DNA from: Cytophagaceae bacterium
GTDB taxonomy: Bacteria > Bacteroidota > Bacteroidia > Cytophagales > Flexibacteraceae
NCBI GenBank assembly: GCA_947464365.1
Contig: CANHWS010000252.1
Location: forward strand, 1-5,081
Direction: 5' to 3'
DNA length: 5,081 bases
Positions 1 through 5,081 of this stretch are shown piece after piece. A program made the position numbers and the translations under genes. Position 1 is the stretch's first letter. Every line of letters begins with the position of its first letter. A model generated the notes under the pieces. It was given only the letters and a program-made list of their open reading frames with translations, was not told where the DNA came from and did no database searches.

Positions 1-1842
1 CAAGTCATAATCAATGGGGTTGAGTGTGCGGAGGTCAATGACCTCAAGGCGGCCAGTTAGTTGTTTTGCTGCCGCTAAGGACCAATAGACTCCCATGCCA
101 TATGTAATGATAACGGCAGTGGCACCTTCGTCTAGCATATCAGAGTCGGCTGCAAGGGCTATACGCGCCTTCCCCAGCGGAACAATATAATCCTGATCCG
201 GCTCCAGGGTTTTGGCCTCATCGGTGCCGGGGACCTTGCTCCAGTACAGTCCTTTGTGCTCCAGCATGATGACTGGGTTCGGGTCCAGATAGGCCGCTTT
301 CATCAGGCCCTTCATGTCTGCGGCATTGCTAGGATAAACCACCTTGATACCTCTGATGGTCAACAACGTACTCTCGATGCTCCCACTATGGTAGGGTCCG
401 CCACCACCATAAGCCCCTGTCGGGATCCGGATTAGTGACTGAATCGGGAACTTGCCTTTGCTGAGGTAACAGCTCTTACTAAGCTCTGATACCAACTGAT
501 TGATGGCCGGCCAGACATAATCCGCAAACTGAATTTCGACGATCGGCTTGGCTCCTACCGCTGACATTCCAGCCGTGCTCCCCACAATATAGGCCTCCTG
601 TATTGGTGTATTGAATACCCGATGATCTCCAAACTTACCAGCCAAGGTAGCCGCCTCGCGGAATACCCCACCCAGTCGTCCTCCCACATCCTGCCCGTAG
701 AACAAGGCCTCAGGGTGAGCATTCAGAATTTCTTCAACAGCATGGAGGGCTGCATCGACCATCAAAACTTTTTCGGCACCTGCAGGGGCACGTTCGCCCA
801 CTTCAGCAGTGGCTGGTGTTGGCGCAAACTCGTTGGTTAAGGCCGTGGCTAAATCCGGATCTGCTGAGGCCAAGGCATCATCATAGGCCTTCTGCACCTC
901 AGTGTCAATTAGGGATTCAAACTTGACAATCTGTGCCTCCGTAAAACCAGCTGAGAGCACCTGCTGCCGCAATTTGGGCAATGGGTCATTCTTCAGATGG
1001 TCGCTTAGATTTTCGGCGCCACGGTACCACTCCTTCCGGACCCCACTAGTATGGTGCCCTAGAAATGGACATTTGACGTGGACTAAGATCGGAGCTTGGT
1101 TTTCACGCGCATACGCTATCGCCTCCTTGATAATTGGGTAGGCCTTAACGAAGTCAGTACCGTTGGCTTTACGCCGCTCTAGGCCCTTGAACCCTGCCGC
1201 ATATTCGTAGGCATCACTTTTACGGAACTCGTCATGATAGGCCGAAATTGACCAACCATTGTCCTGGATCAGGTACACAATCGGCAAGCGTTTCAGAACT
1301 GCCATCTGGAATGCCTCCGAAACTTCGCCCTCGGTTACGCTGCCATCTCCAAGGCTACAGAGCACAACCGCCTTCTGGTCAGATCCTGGGTATGATATAC
1401 TGCTCAGGTAGCGAAGCCCATGTGCAGCACCCGTAGCAGGAATAGCCTGCATACCTGTGGCAGAGCTTTGGTGCGGAATTGTCGGGAAACCTTCTCGCCG
1501 ATAGGATGGGTGACCATAATAAGTTTTGCCACCACCAAACGGATCATCCGCTTTGGCCAACAACTGCAACATCAACTCCTTGGGGCTGATGCCCATCGCA
1601 AGCAACATCGCATCATCCCGATAGTACGGATAGGCATAGTCTTGAGGCTGGAGGGCCATCCCTGCAATAATCTGAGGGACCTCATGTCCACGAGCTGTGG
1701 CGTGTACATAGCGCGCACAGATCGTCTTGTTATCCTCAAACAGCTGAGCCATGCTGGCCGCCGTATACATATACTTATACGCACTCAGCAAAATCTCTTT
1801 GCCTGGTGCTTGATTGCTTTTGTTGCTCGGTTTGTCGGCCAT
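1..1842 (-). CDS. Fused E1 alpha/beta 2-oxoacid dehydrogenase (pyruvate or branched-chain type), C-terminus cut by window edge
   Basis: This is the thiamine-diphosphate E1 enzyme of a 2-oxoacid dehydrogenase complex. It decarboxylates a 2-oxoacid in the cytoplasm and passes the acyl group to the E2 lipoyl domain. The frame is open for 614 codons from ATG 1842 to base 1 with no stop. Residues about 15-330 are E1 alpha: YPYYRDD (71-77), HQSSATG (124-130), and the ThDP/Mg motif starting GDG (165-167) and ending QDN (193-195). A Pro/Ala-rich linker (about 338-357) leads to E1 beta, with TPIQEA (412-417, likely cofactor Glu416), EIQFADY (436-442) and HSGS (485-488, likely active-site His485). Family members with this fusion are usually somewhat under 700 residues, so perhaps 70-80 are missing. 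ATG 1842 is preferred for the AGAGGA-like sequence upstream. An in-frame ATG at 1875 would add 11 basic residues. Sequence alone cannot settle pyruvate versus branched-chain substrate. Confidence 0.93.
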   Translation of the reverse strand, partial: MADKPSNKSNQAPGKEILLSAYKYMYTAASMAQLFEDNKTICARYVHATARGHEVPQIIAGMALQPQDYAYPYYRDDAMLLAMGISPKELMLQLLAKADDPFGGGKTYYGHPSYRREGFPTIPHQSSATGMQAIPATGAAHGLRYLSSISYPGSDQKAVVLCSLGDGSVTEGEVSEAFQMAVLKRLPIVYLIQDNGWSISAYHDEFRKSDAYEYAAGFKGLERRKANGTDFVKAYPIIKEAIAYARENQAPILVHVKCPFLGHHTSGVRKEWYRGAENLSDHLKNDPLPKLRQQVLSAGFTEAQIVKFESLIDTEVQKAYDDALASADPDLATALTNEFAPTPATAEVGERAPAGAEKVLMVDAALHAVEEILNAHPEALFYGQDVGGRLGGVFREAATLAGKFGDHRVFNTPIQEAYIVGSTAGMSAVGAKPIVEIQFADYVWPAINQLVSELSKSCYLSKGKFPIQSLIRIPTGAYGGGGPYHSGSIESTLLTIRGIKVVYPSNAADMKGLMKAAYLDPNPVIMLEHKGLYWSKVPGTDEAKTLEPDQDYIVPLGKARIALAADSDMLDEGATAVIITYGMGVYWSLAAAKQLTGRLEVIDLRTLNPIDYDL

Positions 1843-1906
1843 GGTGTCTTTGGTCCTCTTTCGCCCTATCGACATCCCAATAATTTGTGGCTTGCCAATC
1901 GGTGGA

Positions 1907-1914
1907 CAAATATA
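1907..1914 (-). promoter_or_regulatory. Bacteroidota -7 element (TATATTTG) upstream of the E1 gene
   Basis: The minus strand reads TATATTTG, an exact match to the Bacteroidota -7 consensus TAnnTTTG, 64 bases upstream of the E1 ATG at 1842. Transcription would start near 1902 and give a leader of about 60 bases. The -33 side is weak: the expected position (about 1934-1939) has AGTC rather than TTTG, and a nearby TTTG is only 13 bases upstream, which is too close. The site is therefore plausible but unproven, and may depend on an activator. Confidence 0.5.
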
Positions 1915-1933
1915 GGGCTGGTCATTGCAAATC

Positions 1934-1947
1934 GACTACTGACTACT
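1934..1947. repeat. Tandem direct repeat, two copies of GACTACT
   Basis: The plus strand carries GACTACT twice in immediate succession (AGTAGTC twice on the minus strand). It lies where the missing -33 element of the E1 promoter would be, 20 bases upstream of TATATTTG. A regulator site is one possibility. A 7-base doublet can also arise by chance or slippage. Confidence 0.4.
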
Positions 1948-1988
1948 TCCCGTACCTCCACCCGCAGGACGGAATCAAATCCTCGTGA

Positions 1989-2960
1989 TTATTTGACAAG
2001 GTTGTCTTTTGGCCGATACCTAAACATCAGATGCAAACTATCCCCGACCATACTGCCCAAATTGTTGTTCTGGAGGCGAGTCTGGACCAGATCAAGTATA
2101 TGGCCATCATCACCTACAACCACTTTGCTATTTTGCAGATGGCTGACCAAGGTACCACCATAGTATATCTTTTCGTCAGCTGGTAGCCAAGCCAGTCCCT
2201 TATGTTTAGGATAATCTAAGCCCACTTTTGGCAACACAAAAGGGGTTTTCTGATCATGATAAGTCAACTCCGTCATCGGGAACCATCCTTCTGCCAAACC
2301 AAACTGCTCTTCTGCCTTTACCAGACGATCTTGATTGTCATACTGATACCGGCGCCCTACCAACATACTATCTGGCCCTGAATAGTAGGTAAGCACTGCC
2401 ATGTCAACCAATCCTTTAGGTGAATATCGCTCCACTCTCTCCTTAGTTAACAATGTACTGTCGTAAGCCCCAGTCTGAGGATCTCGACTCACTGTCCGCT
2501 CCAGCAAAAGGGTAGGTTGTTTTTTGGCATTGAGGTACAGGATCTGACGACGCTGCAACTTGTTCTGGTGCAAGGAGTAGTACGAGAAAATCTCCACAAA
2601 GCCATCGCCCAGCTTGCCATTGCTGAACGTGAATGTACCTGGTTTGTTGCCATGCGTCACCCGGATGATGTTTAGCTCATGGGTATTGCGGTGATAGAAA
2701 TAGTTATTGCTAGGGTCTTTGACGATATTAGTAGGATCCGTGGTCCCGACTTGGTCCAGTCGATTGTCCTTATAACTGTATAGTTGGGTATAAACCGCCT
2801 TGCCGTCCTTGACTTGCGTGGCCTCAATCATATCCAGCAATTGGTCCCCCTTATCTTGTCCATCGCCAGGTTTGCCAGTACAGCTCACGAGGACTAGCCC
2901 AACATACAAGACCATTCCAAAAGTCAACAGGAACCTACTCTTACCGATAATCCGTTTCAT
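1989..2960 (-). CDS. Envelope lipoprotein with beta-rich YD-like strands, function unknown
   Basis: The protein has 323 residues. The N-terminus is a type II signal peptide: basic n-region (MKRIIGKSR), hydrophobic core (about 10-25) and lipobox LVSC with the lipidated cysteine at 27. The following stretch is Gly/Asp/Lys-rich and may be a flexible tether. The body is rich in Tyr, Thr and charged residues and suggests repeated beta strands: YSYKDNRLDQV (61-71), RYSPKGLVDM (178-187), RYQYDNQDRLVKAEE (204-218), ELTYHD (231-236) and the C-terminal LHLMFRYR (309-316). This loosely resembles the YD/RHS-like strands of several Bacteroidota lipoproteins such as DUF4595-type proteins, but I cannot assign a family. 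ATG 2960 is chosen because the next Met (16) would remove the basic n-region. The start has no Shine-Dalgarno sequence. It should be anchored in the inner or outer membrane. No enzyme motif is visible. Confidence 0.85.
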   Translation of the reverse strand: MKRIIGKSRFLLTFGMVLYVGLVLVSCTGKPGDGQDKGDQLLDMIEATQVKDGKAVYTQLYSYKDNRLDQVGTTDPTNIVKDPSNNYFYHRNTHELNIIRVTHGNKPGTFTFSNGKLGDGFVEIFSYYSLHQNKLQRRQILYLNAKKQPTLLLERTVSRDPQTGAYDSTLLTKERVERYSPKGLVDMAVLTYYSGPDSMLVGRRYQYDNQDRLVKAEEQFGLAEGWFPMTELTYHDQKTPFVLPKVGLDYPKHKGLAWLPADEKIYYGGTLVSHLQNSKVVVGDDGHILDLVQTRLQNNNLGSMVGDSLHLMFRYRPKDNLVK

Positions 2961-3091
2961 GGCACAAGTATAACGGATTGCAGGTCAGGAGCAACGGCTG
3001 CTGATATAAGGAACTGATCATTCGTAAACAGCATGCAATAATCTGGATCATCCAAGATGACATAAGCCATCCAAACCAAACACCGTGGATA
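2961..3091 (-). other. Intergenic gap between secreted-protein stop and lipoprotein start
   Basis: This 131-base gap holds the lipoprotein promoter at its left end. The only dyad I see is at 3041-3058 (ATCTGG ... CCaAGAT around ATCAT), a short stem with a bulged A and no T run after it on the minus strand. It could be a weak hairpin or a binding site, but it is not a convincing terminator for the gene ending at 3092. No small gene is evident. Confidence 0.5.
2965..2994 (-). promoter_or_regulatory. Promoter of the lipoprotein gene, close enough to the ATG for a leaderless mRNA
   Basis: On the minus strand a TTG (2994 to 2992) is followed after exactly 19 bases by TATACTTG (2972 to 2965). This fits the Bacteroidota TTTG-N19-21-TAnnTTTG consensus with one change in each box. 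Only four bases (TGCC) separate the -7 box from the ATG at 2960. Transcription starting a few bases after the box would begin at or within about three bases of the start codon, which agrees with the lack of any ribosome binding site. A sigma70-like reading (TTGCTC, 16-base spacer, TATACT) points to the same place. Confidence 0.55.
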
Positions 3092-5081
3092 CTACTTCAG
3101 TACATCCACCCAGCCTTTATAGACAGATCCTCTAGCATCAACCATGGTGTAGAAATAAGTCCCTGAGGGTACGCTTTGGCCCGCCCATGTGTTGGTCAGT
3201 AGCTCTTCTTCAAAAACACGAACGCCCAAACGATTATAGACCTGCAGCTTGCCACGGCCAGCCATGCCGTCAAATATTAGCTGATCATTGAGGTTGTCCC
3301 CATTAGGCGTTATGACATTGGGCCATGTGTCTTGACGTACTGACACGGTCTGGCTAGACTGATAGAGACAGGATGCGAATCCTGTTGCTGTATTGTCATT
3401 GACCTTAAACGTTACGGTGTAAGGGTTGTTTGCAGCGGTTTCGGCATAGTAAATATGCTCTACCGAAGACAAATCAATAGACTCCTCAGTGGCCGTACCA
3501 TCTCCCCAGTTAATCTGATACCGAACAGTTGCTGATGGCGGCAACGGAAGTGTTGTTGTACCATTTGTGGCCAATGCTCTTGTCAAATTCGTCAGCCGTA
3601 CTTGTAATGGGTAGTTCGGCGGATTGTTGAGGGTATCGATTTTAAAAGCCGGTGCCAACCCTAGGGCAACTGCCGTATAGCTAGGTGCTGTAGGGTCAGG
3701 CGATGGGCCAGTAGCATCCTGATAGGTGTATTGGCAATTGGTGCCCAGCTCCGTCAACACAAAGGTCAAGTTGCTAGACTGCTCTAGCCTAAGGCCAGTA
3801 AAGTCAGTGGTATTGGTGCCGCTGCCAACTGTATTGCCCGCTTGGTCTTTGATCAGAACTGCAAAGGGTGTCGAAGGGGTGCTGCTGATGGATAGGGCAA
3901 TCGGCTCGTTATAGCAGCTGGTGGTATTTTTGTTGAACAAGATATTGCTGATGCCTGCGACCCTAATAGTTGTCGTGGCAGTGCCACCGCAGCTACCTTG
4001 GCTCAGGTTATAGGTGATTGTATGACGACCGATACCTGCCACATTCGGATTAAACTGATCCCCAGTGACCGCCGTACCGGACCAAGTGCCACCAGCTGGT
4101 GCAGCTCGCAAACTATACGGCCCGCCACCAATGCAGATCACACTATCAGTCAACAAAAGTAGATTCGGTGTCGCACTAATGCCGATTGACGCTGTGGCCG
4201 AATCAGCACAGGTTCCGTTCCGGACAACGTAAGTAATCGTGATACTACCGCTCAGACCAGCAGGATTGAAGGTCGTAAGGCCTCCACTCGTACTAAGTCC
4301 TTGGCCTTTAAAAACACCCCCAACCGGCAAAGCACTGAGCACAATGGGTGGGTTAATTGGGCAAATACTAGCTGGGAAACCCACAAAACTAGGATTAAGC
4401 GCCGACCTAACCTGAACAGTCTTTTTAACTGTATCAGGGCATGGGCCGGGAACAATGTACTGGATCAGGTACTGGCCAGCAGCAAGTACCGAAGGGCTAA
4501 AACGAGTACCATTTAGACCCGCTCCAACAAAATAACCAGTTGGTTGATTGCCAACCAACGTAACAGGCCCTGCTCCTGCACAATAAGCAGTATCGAGGCC
4601 CGTAAACGCACCACGCGGTGCTGCATTGACCGTTATCGACTGGATAATCGAGTCCGCACAAGGGCCACTCCTGACCTTATAGACCAAGCGATAAGTACCA
4701 TTAAGCCCAGCGGGATTGAAAACTCCGGTAGCCGATATCCCCCGACCAGAAAACACCCCGCCTGTCACAGCCGAATAGCTGGCCTGGATTGGGGTTTCGT
4801 TAGCACAAATCGTCGTCCTTGGCAGGCTAAACGTGATGGAAGGCGCTGGAGCATAGACCCTAACAGTCTGCCTAACGGTATCAGGACAGGCCGCTATCGT
4901 ATTTACGATGTGGGTTACGGTATGGATGCCCACTCCCGCAGATGCTACACTAAACGTAGTGCCCGTAACACCTGGCCCACTAAACACTCCAGACTGCAGA
5001 CTCTGCAACTGCGCCACCGCATTGGATAAACAATAGGCCGAATCAAGCCCAATAAACCGCCCATCAGAGCCGGAGTTGACC
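3092..5081 (-). CDS. Large secreted Ig-like repeat protein with T9SS type B sorting domain, N-terminus cut by window edge
   Basis: The frame runs from the right edge to TAG at 3094-3092, giving 662 residues. A GTG at 5017 is in frame but is only an internal valine, because repeat homology (GLDSAYC, 11-17) lies upstream of it. Residues 1-375 form five Ig-like units, each with a cysteine pair 47-51 residues apart. Residues 376-456 are a divergent sixth unit (Cys389/Cys449). Residues about 485-581 are PKD-like with WGDGT (525-529). Residues about 584-662 are a type B sorting domain: ITPNGDNLND (590-599), YNRLG (615-619), WAG (632-634), GTYFY (640-644) and a terminal Lys. Such proteins cross the outer membrane by the type IX system and are displayed or released, typically as adhesins. 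The ligand is unknown. The signal peptide and any further repeats lie outside the window. Type B cargo often has a PorP/SprF-like gene beside it, but the next gene downstream here is an unrelated lipoprotein. Confidence 0.93.
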   Translation of the reverse strand, partial: VNSGSDGRFIGLDSAYCLSNAVAQLQSLQSGVFSGPGVTGTTFSVASAGVGIHTVTHIVNTIAACPDTVRQTVRVYAPAPSITFSLPRTTICANETPIQASYSAVTGGVFSGRGISATGVFNPAGLNGTYRLVYKVRSGPCADSIIQSITVNAAPRGAFTGLDTAYCAGAGPVTLVGNQPTGYFVGAGLNGTRFSPSVLAAGQYLIQYIVPGPCPDTVKKTVQVRSALNPSFVGFPASICPINPPIVLSALPVGGVFKGQGLSTSGGLTTFNPAGLSGSITITYVVRNGTCADSATASIGISATPNLLLLTDSVICIGGGPYSLRAAPAGGTWSGTAVTGDQFNPNVAGIGRHTITYNLSQGSCGGTATTTIRVAGISNILFNKNTTSCYNEPIALSISSTPSTPFAVLIKDQAGNTVGSGTNTTDFTGLRLEQSSNLTFVLTELGTNCQYTYQDATGPSPDPTAPSYTAVALGLAPAFKIDTLNNPPNYPLQVRLTNLTRALATNGTTTLPLPPSATVRYQINWGDGTATEESIDLSSVEHIYYAETAANNPYTVTFKVNDNTATGFASCLYQSSQTVSVRQDTWPNVITPNGDNLNDQLIFDGMAGRGKLQVYNRLGVRVFEEELLTNTWAGQSVPSGTYFYTMVDARGSVYKGWVDVLK
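3095..3331 (-). other. T9SS type B C-terminal sorting domain (gliding-motility-associated CTD)
   Basis: The last 79 residues fit the CHU_C/type B pattern: TPNGDxxND near the start, L-x-V-Y-N-R-x-G in the middle, then W-x-G, P-S-G-T-Y-F-Y and G-W-V-x-V-x-K at the end. The usual WDG is WAG here (632-634). In studied species this domain routes the protein through the T9SS. The match is direct from sequence, while export of this particular protein is inferred. Confidence 0.92.
3338..3628 (-). other. PKD-like domain
   Basis: Residues about 485-581 contain the PKD hallmark WGDGT (525-529, bases 3508 to 3494), followed by HIYY (542-545) and YTVTFKVND (554-562), the expected strand order for a PKD beta sandwich. 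It has a long loop between the first strands and a lone Cys571 with no obvious partner. PKD domains are common spacers in extracellular Bacteroidota proteins. The domain edges are approximate. Confidence 0.8.
3713..3955 (-). other. Divergent sixth repeat-like domain before the PKD-like region
   Basis: Residues 376-456 keep the phase of the array: Cys389 is 73 residues after Cys316. The cysteine spacing grows to 60 (Cys449) and the G-x-F-x-G core is lost. Strands such as FAVLIKDQAGNTVGS (406-420) and LTFVLTEL (438-445) suggest a beta sandwich. It may be a degenerate Ig-like unit or a separate domain acting as a transition to the PKD-like part. Confidence 0.5.
3956..5081 (-). repeat. Five tandem Ig-like protein repeats, period 73-76 residues (about 225 bases)
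   Basis: Units run approximately 5081-4853 (partial), 4852-4625, 4624-4406, 4405-4175 and 4174-3956. First cysteines fall at residues 17, 92, 167, 240 and 316, and second cysteines at 65, 141, 214, 291 and 364. Most units carry G-x-F-x-G-x-G in the middle and F-N/S-P-A-G before a T-Y-x-V strand. Units 1 and 3 share GLDxAYC and CPDTVxxTVxV. Units 2 and 4 share xIC, GGVFxGxG, FNPAGL and CADS. Unit 5 is intermediate and lacks the DTV/ADS tail (CGGTA). At DNA level the copies are well diverged, so the array is old. Confidence 0.85.

Larger units (their letters stand above)
1843..1988 (-). other. Intergenic gap between lipoprotein stop and E1 start
   Basis: This 146-base gap holds a promoter-like TATATTTG (1914 to 1907), a short direct repeat (1934-1947) and a leader of about 60 bases before the E1 ATG. 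The E1 frame stays open upstream to a TAG at 1938-1936, so translation starting further out is possible in principle. I see no strong GC-rich hairpin followed by a T run, so no intrinsic terminator for the lipoprotein gene can be supported. Confidence 0.6.

Noticed and set aside
622..840. Plus-strand open frame of 72 codons, and similar ones at 902-1141 and 1248-1436
   Set aside because: All lie antisense to the continuous E1 frame and carry no recognisable feature.
1572..1784. Minus-strand 70-codon frame within the E1 gene
   Set aside because: It is a different frame from the E1 coding frame, which reads through this region with clear family motifs (YPYYRDD, RGHE).
1420..2163. Plus-strand open frame of 247 codons spanning the E1 start, the gap and the lipoprotein end
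   Set aside because: It lies antisense to two well-supported genes, has an Arg/Ser/Thr/Leu-rich shadow composition, and shows no domain or signal.
3041..3060. Inverted repeat as a terminator for the secreted-protein gene
   Set aside because: The stem is about six pairs with a bulge, is AT-rich and is not followed by a T run. At best it is a weak hairpin or a binding site.
5015..5017. GTG as the start codon of the secreted protein
   Set aside because: The frame stays open to the window edge, and the upstream residues (GRFIGLDSAYC) match unit 3 of the repeat array, so this is an internal valine.
4544..5029. Plus-strand open frame of 161 codons inside the secreted-protein gene
   Set aside because: It is antisense to the repeat-coding frame, which is strongly supported by periodic cysteines. 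The predicted protein is Arg-rich and featureless.
1..5081. CRISPR array, insertion sequence, tRNA/rRNA, attachment site or a defence-type gene cluster
   Set aside because: No short regularly spaced DNA repeats, transposase motifs, RNA gene signatures or defence domains were seen. The only array is protein-level Ig-like repeats.

Overview
The window looks like chromosomal DNA of a gliding-type or T9SS-bearing member of the Bacteroidota, most likely a Cytophagales/Spirosoma-like bacterium. Three things support this: a secreted protein ending in a type B T9SS sorting domain (gliding-motility-associated C-terminal domain), a single-chain fused E1 alpha/beta 2-oxoacid dehydrogenase of the kind common in this phylum, and promoter-like sites matching the Bacteroidota consensus TTTG-N19-21-TAnnTTTG. 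Base composition is roughly half GC by eye. The genus-level guess is inference only.

All three genes lie on the minus strand, so transcription runs from the right edge to the left. From 5081 down to 3092 is the 3' part (662 codons plus stop) of a large extracellular protein. It has five recognisable tandem Ig-like units of 73-77 residues, each with one cysteine pair, then a sixth divergent unit, a PKD-like domain with WGDGT, and the type B sorting domain. Its N-terminus and signal peptide lie outside the window. After a 131-base gap comes a 323-residue lipoprotein (2960 to 1989) with a clear lipobox and a beta-rich body with YD-like strands. Its promoter sits so close to the ATG that the mRNA may be leaderless. 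After a further 146-base gap, which carries a TATATTTG element and a 7-base direct repeat, comes the E1 gene (1842 to the left edge). Its first 614 codons are present, covering all of E1 alpha and most of E1 beta.

Each gap after an upstream gene contains a promoter-like site, so the three genes look separately transcribed rather than a tight operon. Nothing shows that they work together: one is central metabolism, one a cell-envelope lipoprotein, one a surface or secreted adhesin-like protein. I see no RNA gene, CRISPR array, insertion sequence, attachment site or replication origin, and no convincing intrinsic terminator. I find no good evidence for a new multi-gene system. The most unusual feature is the apparent alternating A-B-A-B arrangement of Ig-like repeats in the secreted protein.
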